64,000 nucleotides of DNA from JAGNZR01 sp051659505 (GCA_051659505.1 JBOFOQ010000073.1:1-64000), one strand, 5' to 3'; counted from the stretch's first letter, positions 7,602 to 17,502 are shown. The notes: generated from the sequence alone by a model not told the origin. Numbers and translations: made by a program.

Positions 7602-9408
7602 CTATACTTCCTTTTATTCGCTCTATTAATCTTTCTCCTCTAAGACCTATTTCTTTTAAGAGAACATCTCTTTTTCCATGGGGAATACTTGGGTCTTCAA
7701 TAGAAATTTTATTTATTTTTTTATAAATTTTATTTTCATTTAAAAATTCTATTATACTACTTCCAAAAGAATTAATTGTATATCCCTCTTCTAATATAAT
7801 AATATTATCATACTTTTTAAATTCTTCCACTATATATTTTTCATCTAAAGGTTTTATTGAAGCTGCACTTACTATTGTCGCATCTATTCCCTGTTCTAGT
7901 AATTCATTTTCAATACTCATCACCTCTTGAAACATACTTCCAGTAGCAATTAATAAATTTTTCATACCTTTTTTTACTTCTCGCCATTTTCCAATTTCGA
8001 ATTTATCAGAAAATTCATATTCATAAGCAACTTCTCTTGGATATCTTACCATAACTGCACATTTTGTTATTTCTTTTGTTTTCTCCATTATTTCAGCTAA
8101 TTCTTCTCCTGTTGTAGGTGCAAATACAATAAAATTAGGTACAGTTAAAAACATTCCAATATCATATATTCCGTTATGTGTTTTCCCATCTTCACCTACT
8201 ATTCCTGCTCTATCTATCATTACTTTTACTGGGAGTTCTTGAAGGGATATATCATGTATTAGTTGACTGAAACCTCTTTGCATAAAAGTTGAATATAGTG
8301 TTAAATAAGGTTTTTTTCCAGAAATTGCAAGCCCTGCTGAATAAGTTACTCCGTGCCCCTCTGCTATTCCTACATCTTTAATTCTATCAGGATATTTTTT
8401 TTCAAACTTTCCTAGCCCTACCCCTTTTATCATAGCACCGGAAATAGCAATAATATCTTTATCTTTTTCCCCTAGCTCACATATTTTTTTTCCAAATATA
8501 GAGGAATAACTTTCCTTATTTTTCCCAGTTTTTCCAGTTTCTAAATCAAATGGAGAAACGCCGTGAAATTTTTCACTATCCTCTTCTGCAAAAATATATC
8601 CTTTTCCTTTTTGTGTTTTAACGTGAACAAAACATGGTCCTTCTTCATCTTTTGCCTTTGTTAAATAATCTTCTAACTCTTGAATATTGTGTCCATCTAC
8701 ACTTCCGAAAAATTTAAATCCTAAAAGTTCAGATATACTTAATGGTGAAAAAAATTGTTTCACTGAGTTTTCAACTCTTTCCAATGTGGAAGTTATTTTA
8801 CCTCCTATTTTTCCTTTGTTTATTACCCCTCTTATATCCTTAGTTAGTCCTCTGTAAGGCGTACTGCTCATTAATTTACTCAAAAAATTAGATAGTGCTC
8901 CAACATTTTTACCAATGGACATTTCATTATCATTTAAGATAACAATAATATTTTTTCCATCTTCACCAATATTATTCAAAGCTTCCATAGAGTGCCCATT
9001 ACACATAGAAGCATCTCCTACCACTATTACTATTTTTGAGTTTGGATTAGCCTTTGCTATTCCAAGTCCAGCAGATATTGCTGTTCCAGCATGTCCTGAA
9101 ATAAAGACATCATGGTCACTTTCTTTAGGGTCTGAAAATGGACCTATACCAAACCTCTGTCTTAAAGTAGAAAACTTATCTTCTCTTCCTGTTAATATCT
9201 TATGTACATAAGACTGATGTCCTACATCGAAAATAATTTTATCCTTTGGTGAATCAAAAATACGATGTATTGCAATGGTTAGTTCAACTACTCCTAGATT
9301 AGGAGCTAAATGTCCACCTGTTTTGCTCACTGTACTTATTAATAACTCTCTTATATCACTTGCTTTTTTTTCCAACTCTTTACTATTCATTTTTTTTATA
9401 TCTATCAT
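7591..9408 (-). CDS. dxs: 1-deoxy-D-xylulose-5-phosphate synthase
   Basis: First enzyme of the MEP isoprenoid pathway; joins pyruvate and glyceraldehyde-3-phosphate using thiamine diphosphate. The N-terminal third has GHQSY and GHAGTAISAGLG, the ThDP-binding motif GDASMCNGHSMEA...NDNEMSI follows, and the transketolase-like middle domain has DRAGIVGEDGKTHNG. The C-terminal transketolase domain ends normally. The length of 605 is typical. The ATG follows GGAG by 8 bases. It begins 15 bases after the PAP2-like gene. Together with ispH, ispG and ispA elsewhere in the window it supports use of the MEP route. Confidence 0.95.
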   Translation of the reverse strand: MIDIKKMNSKELEKKASDIRELLISTVSKTGGHLAPNLGVVELTIAIHRIFDSPKDKIIFDVGHQSYVHKILTGREDKFSTLRQRFGIGPFSDPKESDHDVFISGHAGTAISAGLGIAKANPNSKIVIVVGDASMCNGHSMEALNNIGEDGKNIIVILNDNEMSIGKNVGALSNFLSKLMSSTPYRGLTKDIRGVINKGKIGGKITSTLERVENSVKQFFSPLSISELLGFKFFGSVDGHNIQELEDYLTKAKDEEGPCFVHVKTQKGKGYIFAEEDSEKFHGVSPFDLETGKTGKNKESYSSIFGKKICELGEKDKDIIAISGAMIKGVGLGKFEKKYPDRIKDVGIAEGHGVTYSAGLAISGKKPYLTLYSTFMQRGFSQLIHDISLQELPVKVMIDRAGIVGEDGKTHNGIYDIGMFLTVPNFIVFAPTTGEELAEIMEKTKEITKCAVMVRYPREVAYEYEFSDKFEIGKWREVKKGMKNLLIATGSMFQEVMSIENELLEQGIDATIVSAASIKPLDEKYIVEEFKKYDNIIILEEGYTINSFGSSIIEFLNENKIYKKINKISIEDPSIPHGKRDVLLKEIGLRGERLIERIKGSIDAQ

Positions 9409-9422
9409 CTCTTAGCTCCTCA

Positions 9423-9884
9423 CTAAATTAGATATCCCTTAAAGAAAAAAGCCACTATTATTCCTAAAATAGCACCAACTACAACTTCAAAAGGTGTATG
9501 ACCTAAAAGCTCTTTTAGTCTTTCTTCTCTAACTCCTGTTAAATAAGGATTGTGTGGAATTTTATCTAGTAATCTATTAATAATTCCAGCTTGTTTCCCT
9601 GCTGCTCGTCTAATTCCAGCTGCATCATACATTACTATTCCTGAAAAAATCATTGAAATAGCAAAATAGCTTCCACTAAAACCATGTATTAATCCTATTG
9701 ATGTTGATAGAGCTGTTACTGTTGATGAGTGAGAACTGGGCATTCCACCTGTTGACCACAATGTTTTTAAATTTAATTTTTTATCTACTACAATTTCAGC
9801 AAGTATTTTATAGAGTTGAGCTAAAGCCCAAGATATAAAAACTACATCTAATATTCTATTATTAAATATAATACCTATTTTCAA
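9423..9884 (-). CDS. PAP2-like (DUF212) membrane protein
   Basis: Small integral membrane protein of the divergent PAP2 family (DUF212). Diagnostic pieces are STGGMPSSHSS (about residues 44-54), YDAAGIRRAAGKQA and LGHTPFEVVVGAILG. The PSSHS segment is the remnant of the phosphatase signature of PAP2 enzymes, so lipid phosphatase activity is possible but not shown for this family. The start is a TTG, chosen because GGAGGAGGA lies just upstream and no ATG is available. Position directly ahead of dxs suggests a link to polyprenyl-lipid metabolism, which is inference only. Confidence 0.82.
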   Translation of the reverse strand: MKIGIIFNNRILDVVFISWALAQLYKILAEIVVDKKLNLKTLWSTGGMPSSHSSTVTALSTSIGLIHGFSGSYFAISMIFSGIVMYDAAGIRRAAGKQAGIINRLLDKIPHNPYLTGVREERLKELLGHTPFEVVVGAILGIIVAFFFKGYLI

Positions 9885-9907
9885 AAATCTTCCTCCTCCA
9901 TTAATTT

Positions 9908-10216
9908 TTAAACTCTTTTTAATTCCAGTGTTAATTCTGAAGGTTTTTCTTTGTTTTCTTTATATAGTATAACAGTTCTTCCTATTAAGCCTACTATTTC
10001 TGCTTCTGTTCCTTCTGCTATTTTATTAGCTACTTCAGTTTTATCTTCTTCACAATTTTGTAAAATTTTTATTTTTATAAGTTCTCTAGTCCCTATTACA
10101 TCTAGAATACTTTGTACTAATGTGTCAGAATATCCCTCTTTTCCAACTCTTACTACAGCATTTAACTCATGTGCTCTTTTTCTTAAAAACGATCGTTTTT
10201 TACTTGTTAATTTCAT
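9908..10216 (-). CDS. yhbY: CRM-domain RNA-binding protein YhbY
   Basis: Single-domain protein of 102 residues that binds pre-50S ribosomal particles in its known relatives. The RSFLRKRAHELNAVVRVGKEG start and the GxxEKL-like second half fit the CRM fold. The ATG follows AAGGAG. It lies 57 bases after the RNase J gene and 24 bases before the PAP2-like gene. The pairing with an RNase gene fits a role in rRNA maturation, but that is context only. Confidence 0.88.
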   Translation of the reverse strand: MKLTSKKRSFLRKRAHELNAVVRVGKEGYSDTLVQSILDVIGTRELIKIKILQNCEEDKTEVANKIAEGTEAEIVGLIGRTVILYKENKEKPSELTLELKRV

Positions 10217-10272
10217 TGTGTTTCTCCTTGTACTCTAGTTTACTATTTTTAGTTTTTATTATCTTTTTTATT

Positions 10273-12225
10273 TTAAACTTCCATTATTATTGGTAATATC
10301 ATTGGATTTCTTTTTATCTTAACGTAAAAATGTCTAGATGCAATATCCTTAATACTATTTTTCAAATTATTTAAATCCCCTATTCTTGTATCCTCATAAA
10401 TCTTTAATCTTTGCTTTATATTTTCAATGGATTCTTGAACTAATTCTTCTGATTCCTTTGTATAAATAAATCCCTTTGTTGCAATATCAGGTCCTGATAA
10501 AACTTTCCCAGTTTCTTTATCTAAAGTAAATACAATAATTACAATTCCATCTTGAGATAATTGTTGTCTATCTTTTATAACAGAATTTCCTATGTCCCCT
10601 ATTCCAAGTCCGTCTACTAAAGTTACACCTGTATTAACTTTTCCTACTATTTGAACTTTAGTTTTTGTAACTTCCACTTTACTTCCATTTAGTGCTATAA
10701 TTATATTTTTAGGATCTATTCCTGTTTCTATTGCCGACTCTTTGTGAGCCTTTAGCATTCTATATTCACCGTGTATAGGCATAAAATGTTTTGGCTTTAC
10801 TAAATTTAACATAAGTTTCTGCTCTTCTTTACTTCCATGACCAGAAACATGTATCCCTGCAATTTTTCTAAATACTATCTCTGCATCTTCTTTAGATAAG
10901 TTATTTATATTATGAGAAACTGCTCTTTCATTCCCTGGAATAGGTGTTGCTGAAATTATTACAGTATCTCCAGATTTAACTTTTATGTGTTTATGCATCC
11001 CTTTAGCTATTCTTGAAAGAGCTGCCATTGGCTCTCCTTGTGTTCCTGTACATAAAACAACAACTTTTCCGTCTTGCATTTCGTCTACTTCTCTTAATGA
11101 AACAATTAATCCTTTAGGTACTTTTAAATAACCTAAATCTGCTGCAATTTCAAAAACTCTTACCATACTTCTTCCATCTATTGCAATTTTACGCCCATTT
11201 TTACTAGCAATATCAACTATTTGTTGGAGTCTATGAATGTGAGATGCAAAAGCTGCTATAATTATTCTTCCTTTAGCTTTTAAAAACTCACTTTTAAAGG
11301 CTTCTCCCACACTTTTTTCAGAAGGAGTAAACCCTTCTACCTCGGCATTTGTAGAATCTGATAAAAGAAGATCGACTCCTTGTTCTCCAAGTTGAGACAA
11401 TCTAGCAAAATCTACACCTTGTCCATCTACTGGAGTTAAATCAATTTTAAAATCCCCTGTATTTAGTACAGTTCCTGCAGGAGTAGTTACTGCAATTGCA
11501 TAAGCATCAGCAATAGAGTGAGTTATTCTTACAAACTCAACTGTAAAATATTTTCCTACTTTAACTTGTGTCCTCCCTTGAACTTCCTTTGTTGGTGGAA
11601 GTGTTCTAGAAAAGTTAAATCCTTCAAATTTAGATTTAACTAAAGCTAATGTCAATCTACCTCCAAACATTGGAATAGTTTTATCTATCTTTTGATATAA
11701 GTAAGGTATGGCTCCTATATGGTCTTCATGACCATGAGTTAAGAATAGTCCTTTTATTTTATTTTTATTATTCTCTAAATAAGTAAAATCAGGTATAACT
11801 AAATCTATCCCTGGTAAGCTATCATCTGGAAATATTACTCCACAGTCCATAATTATAATCTCATCTCTATATTGTACAACTGTCATATTTTTCCCAACTT
11901 CATCAGTTCCACCAAGGGGAATAACATACATTTTCTCATCTTTATTTTCAGTTGTATTTTCTTTTTTACTATTACTTTTTTTTGCTGTTTCTACATTTTC
12001 AACTGATATTTTTTTTACCGAACTAGATTTTGGTTTTTTGGGTTTTTCTTTTTTCTCTAGCTCATTTTTCATATCATCTTTATTTTCCAAAGATATTGTA
12101 GGTCCAGAGGGCAGTTCTTGATTAAGTCCCGGTTCTATTTTTTTTATTTTTTTCAAATCCTCTAACTCTTTTTTTATACTTTTTAATTTTATTAAATCAG
12201 TGTTTACTATTTCTTTTTTCTCCAT
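10273..12225 (-). CDS. rnj: Ribonuclease J with a long charged N-terminal extension
   Basis: Metallo-beta-lactamase/beta-CASP ribonuclease acting in mRNA decay and rRNA 5' end maturation as endo- and 5'-3' exonuclease. The catalytic core starts at residue 99 (MYVIPLGGTDEVGKN). The zinc motif H164-x-H166-x-D168-H169 is present, and GTQGEPMAALSRIA and HVSGHGS mark the beta-CASP and final metal motifs. Residues 1-98 are an added Lys/Glu/Ser-rich, probably disordered segment, which makes the protein 650 residues against about 555 for Bacillus RNase J1. Met99 could be a second start, but AGGAGAA stands upstream of the first ATG and I keep that one. Confidence 0.93.
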   Translation of the reverse strand: MEKKEIVNTDLIKLKSIKKELEDLKKIKKIEPGLNQELPSGPTISLENKDDMKNELEKKEKPKKPKSSSVKKISVENVETAKKSNSKKENTTENKDEKMYVIPLGGTDEVGKNMTVVQYRDEIIIMDCGVIFPDDSLPGIDLVIPDFTYLENNKNKIKGLFLTHGHEDHIGAIPYLYQKIDKTIPMFGGRLTLALVKSKFEGFNFSRTLPPTKEVQGRTQVKVGKYFTVEFVRITHSIADAYAIAVTTPAGTVLNTGDFKIDLTPVDGQGVDFARLSQLGEQGVDLLLSDSTNAEVEGFTPSEKSVGEAFKSEFLKAKGRIIIAAFASHIHRLQQIVDIASKNGRKIAIDGRSMVRVFEIAADLGYLKVPKGLIVSLREVDEMQDGKVVVLCTGTQGEPMAALSRIAKGMHKHIKVKSGDTVIISATPIPGNERAVSHNINNLSKEDAEIVFRKIAGIHVSGHGSKEEQKLMLNLVKPKHFMPIHGEYRMLKAHKESAIETGIDPKNIIIALNGSKVEVTKTKVQIVGKVNTGVTLVDGLGIGDIGNSVIKDRQQLSQDGIVIIVFTLDKETGKVLSGPDIATKGFIYTKESEELVQESIENIKQRLKIYEDTRIGDLNNLKNSIKDIASRHFYVKIKRNPMILPIIMEV

Positions 12226-12273
12226 TTTTTCTCCTAATACCTGACTGGTATCTCAAATTAAGTTATATTTTTT

Positions 12274-14082
12274 TTAGTCATGATTAAAAGTTTTTTCATC
12301 CTCTTTTTTCAGTTCTAAATATTTATCCACGAATTTTTTAGCAACTCCACCAGCTACTTTTCCTCCACCACCAGCACCTTCTAATAAGGCTACAAAAACA
12401 ATTTCTGGTTTTTTCAATGGAAAAAATCCAGCTACCCAAGCATGTGTTTCTTTAGAGCCACTATTTTGTGCTGAACCACTTTTAGCTCCTATACTTAAAC
12501 CTTGAGTTCTCAAAATTTTTGTTGTTCCATTATTATCATCTACTGTTTTTCTTAAAGCTTCATTCATTAGTTTATAATGTGTTTTTGGTAGTTTTATTTC
12601 GATTGATTTTTTAGGTTCAATATTTGAAATTTGTTCATTTTTTGATTTTGCTTTTACCAATCTAGGAAAGTAAGCATAACCTTCATTGGCTAATGCTGCA
12701 TATAACTGCGCCATTTGAATTGGAGTTACTAAAAGATACCCTTGCCCTATTGACATATTTATAGTATCTCCAGTATACCAAGGTTGATTAAATCTTTTTT
12801 TCTTCCACTCTGGAGTAGGGAGTACTCCTTTTTTCTCACCTGGTATATCTATTCCTGTTTTTTCTCCAAGACCAAACTTTTTACCATATTCATGTAGAGG
12901 TTTGTATCCAAATTGATCTGCAAATCTATAATAATAAGGGTTCACTGACTCAACTATTGATTTTGTCATATCAACATAACCATGTCCTCCTAGTTTCCAA
13001 GCTTTCCATGTCCAGTCTCCAATAGAATAATACCCAGGGTCAAAATACTTTTGATAAGGATCTACACCTTTAGATAAATAAGCAAAGGCTGAAATAGGTT
13101 TTATTATTGAACCTGGTGGATATACTCCTGCTATAATTTTATTACTTAGTGGTTTTCTTTTATCGTTTATTATTCTGTCCCATTCTTCTTGGGATATTTG
13201 TGAACTAAAAGTATTTAATGGATATGTTGGATAACTAACCATTGTTAAGATTTCTCCATTTATTGGATTTAAAGCTATAAAAGCACCTACCATTTTATCT
13301 TCTTTTAGCAAATTCTCCATATATTCTTGAAGTCTATAGTCAATGGTTAAATAAATATCTTCACCTTGTTCAGCAGGTTTTTTATTTATTTTTTTTTGAA
13401 ACCTATTATAAGCATTAACTTCAATTTTTTCATATCCTGCACTACCTTTTAATACTAAATCATATTCTTTTTCAATACCATCTTTTCCTATGGCATCTCT
13501 TGGAGTATAACCTTTATCTTTTAATCTATCATATTCCTTAGAGGATATTTTTTTTACGTAACCCATTATATGAGAAGCAAACTCATCATAAATATATCTT
13601 CTCTTAGAGTATATTTCTACATCTATTAAGTCACTCTCTCCAATTTTTTCCATAACTTTATGAGCTAATTGCTCCTCTAAATTTTCAACCAATATATTTT
13701 CCCTTGTATAGGGTGATATTTCTCCATATTTAATTCTTCTTCTTAAATATTCTTCTGTTAAGCCTGTTATCTCAACTATTTTTTTTATATCTTCTTCTTC
13801 TGTTTTTCTCTCTTTTTTATAGATCAATCTATATCCTGAACCATTTGTGGCTAATAAAACTCCATTTTTATCAAATATTTTTCCTCTTTCAGGTTCTAAC
13901 CGTCTTAATTTTATTCTGTTTCCTTCAGACATATCCTTATACTTTTCAAATTGATATATTTGAAGATATACCATTCTAAGAAACAAAAGTGAAAATATTA
14001 AAACAACTCCATATTTAAAAATAACCGTTTTACTTGAATGATCATTTCCTATTTTTACAAATATTTTTTTTTTATTTTTCAC
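12274..14082 (-). CDS. mrdA: Penicillin-binding protein 2 (elongation transpeptidase)
   Basis: Cross-links peptidoglycan during lateral wall growth as part of the rod complex. A membrane anchor lies at about 22-42, then the PBP dimerisation domain, then the transpeptidase domain. The active-site motifs are Ser325-I-I-Lys328, SVN (379-381) and KSG (534-536), the last in place of the usual KTG; Ser for Thr is conservative and activity is expected. The start is GTG and lies next to the stop of the MreD-like gene (5 bases), so the two are co-transcribed. The length of 602 is normal. Confidence 0.92.
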   Translation of the reverse strand: MKNKKKIFVKIGNDHSSKTVIFKYGVVLIFSLLFLRMVYLQIYQFEKYKDMSEGNRIKLRRLEPERGKIFDKNGVLLATNGSGYRLIYKKERKTEEEDIKKIVEITGLTEEYLRRRIKYGEISPYTRENILVENLEEQLAHKVMEKIGESDLIDVEIYSKRRYIYDEFASHIMGYVKKISSKEYDRLKDKGYTPRDAIGKDGIEKEYDLVLKGSAGYEKIEVNAYNRFQKKINKKPAEQGEDIYLTIDYRLQEYMENLLKEDKMVGAFIALNPINGEILTMVSYPTYPLNTFSSQISQEEWDRIINDKRKPLSNKIIAGVYPPGSIIKPISAFAYLSKGVDPYQKYFDPGYYSIGDWTWKAWKLGGHGYVDMTKSIVESVNPYYYRFADQFGYKPLHEYGKKFGLGEKTGIDIPGEKKGVLPTPEWKKKRFNQPWYTGDTINMSIGQGYLLVTPIQMAQLYAALANEGYAYFPRLVKAKSKNEQISNIEPKKSIEIKLPKTHYKLMNEALRKTVDDNNGTTKILRTQGLSIGAKSGSAQNSGSKETHAWVAGFFPLKKPEIVFVALLEGAGGGGKVAGGVAKKFVDKYLELKKEDEKTFNHD

Positions 14083-14087
14083 TTATC

Positions 14088-14489
14088 TCACTTTTTCCTT
14101 TCAACATTGCTTATAATAATAAAATTAACTATGATAAAACCTATAAAATTAAATATAATTCCATTTATTGAAAGATATTTATAAAAAAATAAACAAACAA
14201 GTAATATATTAATAAAAGAAAAAATTACTATATTTTCTTTATTGTACTTTAAATATAGCAACGCAACAAAAAATACAAAAGAAAACACTAAAAATAAAAA
14301 GCTAAATAACACTATTTTTTCATTTTGGAAAGAATAGATCAATATTAACAATAGCAGGTATATTATTGTTTTTATAGAATTCTGGCTCACTAGATACAGT
14401 ATATATGGAGTAATTATAATAAGACACAAAAATTTCCCTGCTAAAGTTATCTCTATAAAAATTAGTACAAAAGCTATAAAATCAAACAT
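14088..14489 (-). CDS. MreD-like membrane protein
   Basis: A 133-residue protein made almost wholly of hydrophobic segments (four to five predicted helices) with a short basic tail. No motif identifies it. Its place just upstream of the PBP2 gene is where mreD is found in rod-shape operons, which makes an MreD role likely but unproven. MreB and MreC are not in the neighbourhood. I start it at the ATG at 14489, because an upstream in-frame GTG overlaps the AAGGGTG ribosome site. It is transcribed after the LytR_C gene with a gap of about 33 bases. Confidence 0.6.
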   Translation of the reverse strand: MFDFIAFVLIFIEITLAGKFLCLIIITPYILYLVSQNSIKTIIYLLLLILIYSFQNEKIVLFSFLFLVFSFVFFVALLYLKYNKENIVIFSFINILLVCLFFYKYLSINGIIFNFIGFIIVNFIIISNVERKK

Positions 14490-14522
14490 AATCTTCACCC
14501 TTTCATCAATATATCGTTATTT

Positions 14523-15497
14523 TTATAATTTTATTTTAATAATATTATTTTCTTCTTTTTTCTCTATCAAGTTATTAACACCTATTTTTTTTCCTATTTT
14601 ATAGGCTATGAAATAATCCTCTTCTGAATATTCAATTACAGATTCTTTAGAATTAACTGCTATTTTTTCTAAACTTATATTCTTATAATCATTTTTTTTC
14701 AATGATTTTTCAACTTTATTTATTTCAGCTTCTTTTCCTATAATTTTTATTTTGGTAGAAACATTTTCTTCTTTTCCTAATCCAAATACTGCACTGGCCA
14801 AGGTTGGCATAGTAGATGTATTTTTTATTTTCAAATAATTTTCATCTAGTTCCATAATTAGTTTTTCCACTTTGTCCTTTGATATTCCATCGTTTAATAT
14901 AACAAAACTTTCCTCTTCATTTTTTTCAAAGTTTGCAGCATTATATTTTACACCATAAACTTTTTTTAATTTTTCCCCAACTCTTCTTGCATAACCTGAC
15001 GTTCCTTTAGCATTTAATATATCAATAATGATATCTTTATATGTTGCATTTTGCTCTTTGTTCCCTTTATAATAATCTTTGAACATAGCATAGACACTAG
15101 ATGTTAGTATATAACGTTTTTCATCTAATATCATTTCTGGTATGTTCTTTTGATTTCTTGCGTCTATCTCTATATTTCCAAATTTAACAACTTTATATGT
15201 ATCTATTTTTTCTGGAAAAATTCCATTTATAGTTTCTAAAACTTTATCATAATTTTTTAATTTAACTATATCTCCAAATGTCTGTGTTTTATCCACTTGA
15301 ATTTCATAAGGAATTTTTATTGCTAATTTTTCTTCATATACAACTATTAAATTTCCCTTTCCAACTATCATGTATTTATTAAAATTTTTAATATCAGAAT
15401 TATCACTATTTATACTTCTCATAAAAAAAACTACTAAAATAACTATTATAGAAAAAATTATTCCAACGCTATACAATATTTCACTTTTTTTTTTCAC
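14523..15497 (-). CDS. Membrane-anchored LytR_C-domain protein
   Basis: A single N-terminal helix (about residues 8-27) anchors a large extracytoplasmic part. Around residues 150-200 the segment IIDILNAKGTSGYARRVGEK and what follows matches the LytR_C (cell envelope-related) domain, a small alpha/beta fold found at the end of wall-attachment proteins. The LCP phosphotransferase domain itself is not present. The remainder is not recognisable. The GTG start overlaps the end of mtaB by 17 bases and an AAGGAG lies ten bases upstream. The gene leads into the MreD-like and PBP2 genes, so a role in wall growth is reasonable but inferred. Confidence 0.7.
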   Translation of the reverse strand: MKKKSEILYSVGIIFSIIVILVVFFMRSINSDNSDIKNFNKYMIVGKGNLIVVYEEKLAIKIPYEIQVDKTQTFGDIVKLKNYDKVLETINGIFPEKIDTYKVVKFGNIEIDARNQKNIPEMILDEKRYILTSSVYAMFKDYYKGNKEQNATYKDIIIDILNAKGTSGYARRVGEKLKKVYGVKYNAANFEKNEEESFVILNDGISKDKVEKLIMELDENYLKIKNTSTMPTLASAVFGLGKEENVSTKIKIIGKEAEINKVEKSLKKNDYKNISLEKIAVNSKESVIEYSEEDYFIAYKIGKKIGVNNLIEKKEENNIIKIKL

Positions 15498-16785
15498 CTA
15501 CAAGCAACTCCTTTTCTACTTTTTTCAATAAAACTTCATAAATATTTCCAACTACAATATTTTCATTATTTATCTTTACTTTTATATAATTTTCACTATG
15601 ACCAAATGCATAACTACCTTTTATCTCTTCTACTAAAACTTTTAAATTTTTATTTAAGTATTTTTGTCTTCTTAACTCCACCATATTCTCTCTTAATTTT
15701 TGTAATTCTTCTGCTCTTTCTTTTTTTTCTTTCGGCCCTACTTTATTAGGTAGTTTCTCTGCAACAGTGTTTTCTCTATCAGAATATTGAAAAACATGTA
15801 AATCAGAAAATCCAATTTTTTCAATTAAGTTATAAGTGTTTTTATGCATCTCCATTGTTTCCCCTGGAAATCCTACAATAACATCTGCTGTGAATTCTAA
15901 CTTTGGAACCATTTCTCTTAATTTAAGCAGTCTTTCTTCTATTAAACTTGTCCCATAATTTCTTTTCATCATTTTCAAAATATTATCATCACATGACTGA
16001 AGTGAAACATGGATATGAGGAACAACTTTTTCATTACTAAAAAGAGAGATAAATTCATCACTTATTTTGTCTGGATACACAGAACCAAAACGTATTCTTT
16101 CAATCCCCACTATTTTTACTGCTGCATTTATTAAATCTTCAAAACTTATAACTTCTTTTAAATCTTCCCCGTAAGAACCTATATTAATCCCTATAAAAAT
16201 AACTTCTTTAAATCCTTCTTCAACTAACTTTTTTATCTCTAACAAAATATTTTTAAGTTCTCTGGATCTACTTCTACCTCTAGCAAATGGAATTTTACAG
16301 TAAGAGCAAAAACTATTACAGCCATCTTGTATCTTAACATAAGCTCTTGTCATTTCTCTCAAAGTTGCAAATTCATATTCTTCATATACTTCAGATTCAA
16401 ATACATTATGATTTAAAATTTTATTTTGTTTTTTTTCATCTAATTCATTTATTAATTTAATTATAGATTGCTTATCTACATTACCTACAACATAGTCTAT
16501 TTCTTCTATCTCCATTAGTTCTTTTGAATTAGTTTGAGCATAACATCCTGTTAATATAACAATTGAGGCAGGATTCATTTTTTTTGCTCTTCTTATCATA
16601 TTTCTTGTTTTTTTATCTGCTATACTAGTTACAGTACATGAGTTTATTATATAAATATCTGACTTACTTTCAAAACTTACATTTTCGTATCCGTATTTAA
16701 TCAGCTGATTTTTTATACTTTCACTTTCATACTGATTCACTTTACAGCCTAAAGTATAAAACGCTACTGTTTTATTCAAATTCAT
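15481..16785 (-). CDS. mtaB: tRNA t6A37 methylthiotransferase MtaB
   Basis: Radical-SAM enzyme that turns t6A at position 37 of tRNA into ms2t6A. The N-terminal methylthiotransferase domain has its cluster cysteines at C14 (TLGCKVNQYE), C50 and C81; the radical-SAM cysteines are C156, C160 and C163 (CNSFCSYC). A TRAM domain closes the protein. The TLGCKVNQ signature separates MtaB from MiaB. Its ATG lies 11 bases after a GGAGG and overlaps the rsmE end by 14 bases. Its substrate t6A depends on TsaB and TsaE, which are encoded at 40.7-41.8 kb. Confidence 0.93.
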   Translation of the reverse strand: MNLNKTVAFYTLGCKVNQYESESIKNQLIKYGYENVSFESKSDIYIINSCTVTSIADKKTRNMIRRAKKMNPASIVILTGCYAQTNSKELMEIEEIDYVVGNVDKQSIIKLINELDEKKQNKILNHNVFESEVYEEYEFATLREMTRAYVKIQDGCNSFCSYCKIPFARGRSRSRELKNILLEIKKLVEEGFKEVIFIGINIGSYGEDLKEVISFEDLINAAVKIVGIERIRFGSVYPDKISDEFISLFSNEKVVPHIHVSLQSCDDNILKMMKRNYGTSLIEERLLKLREMVPKLEFTADVIVGFPGETMEMHKNTYNLIEKIGFSDLHVFQYSDRENTVAEKLPNKVGPKEKKERAEELQKLRENMVELRRQKYLNKNLKVLVEEIKGSYAFGHSENYIKVKINNENIVVGNIYEVLLKKVEKELLVGEKKK

Positions 16786-17500
16786 TAATTAATATTCCTC
16801 CTACAACAATAGAAGCTGTTTCTGCTCTTAATATTCTTTTTCCTAAAGTTACTATTACAGCCCCTTGTTTCTCTAAATAAACTATTTCACTATTTTCAAA
16901 TCCACCTTCTGGACCTATTATATACAAAATTTTCCGTGGTTTAAATTTCAAATTTTTTATTATATTTTTCAAATTTTGTTCTTCTGTCCCCTCATAAGGT
17001 ACGATAACTAAATCATAATCACTTAAATCTAATTTTTCTAAAGTTAAAGGTTCAGGTATCTCTACAAATTTTACACCTTGACACTGTTTTAATGCTTCTT
17101 TTGCTATTAAATCCCACTTATCTTTTTTTTCATTAAGTTTAATTATACATCTTTTACTAAAATATGGAATAATTTTTTCTATTCCAATCTCTGTTAATTT
17201 TTGAATTGTTAAATTCATTTTATCATTTTTTAGCATTCCTACAGCTGAATGTATAATTGTTTCTTTAGAGAATTTATCATTATTTTTTTCTATAATACCA
17301 CAAATTATTTCCTTTTTTTCAATTTCTAAAACTTCAATAATATATTCAAATTCACCATCTACAGCTCTAATTTTTTCTCCAATTTTTATTCTAAAAGAGT
17401 TTTTCAAATGATTTATATCATTTTTTTCTTTAATTATAATTTTTTTTTCACTATTAATTATTTGGTTTTCAGTATCTTTATCTATTATAACACTTATCAC
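16772..17500 (-). CDS. rsmE: 16S rRNA m3U1498 methyltransferase RsmE
   Basis: Methylates N3 of uridine 1498 in the 16S rRNA. The SPOUT-type knot near the C terminus shows YIIGPEGGFENSE and LGKRILRAETA, both typical of RsmE. The N-terminal PUA-like part is present and the length of 242 is normal. The GTG start follows AGGTGA, which overlaps the stop of the Rrf2 gene; the following mtaB gene overlaps by 14 bases. In many bacteria rsmE follows prmA, but here it follows a regulator gene. Confidence 0.92.
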   Translation of the reverse strand: MISVIIDKDTENQIINSEKKIIIKEKNDINHLKNSFRIKIGEKIRAVDGEFEYIIEVLEIEKKEIICGIIEKNNDKFSKETIIHSAVGMLKNDKMNLTIQKLTEIGIEKIIPYFSKRCIIKLNEKKDKWDLIAKEALKQCQGVKFVEIPEPLTLEKLDLSDYDLVIVPYEGTEEQNLKNIIKNLKFKPRKILYIIGPEGGFENSEIVYLEKQGAVIVTLGKRILRAETASIVVGGILINEFE

Positions 17501-17502
17501 TA

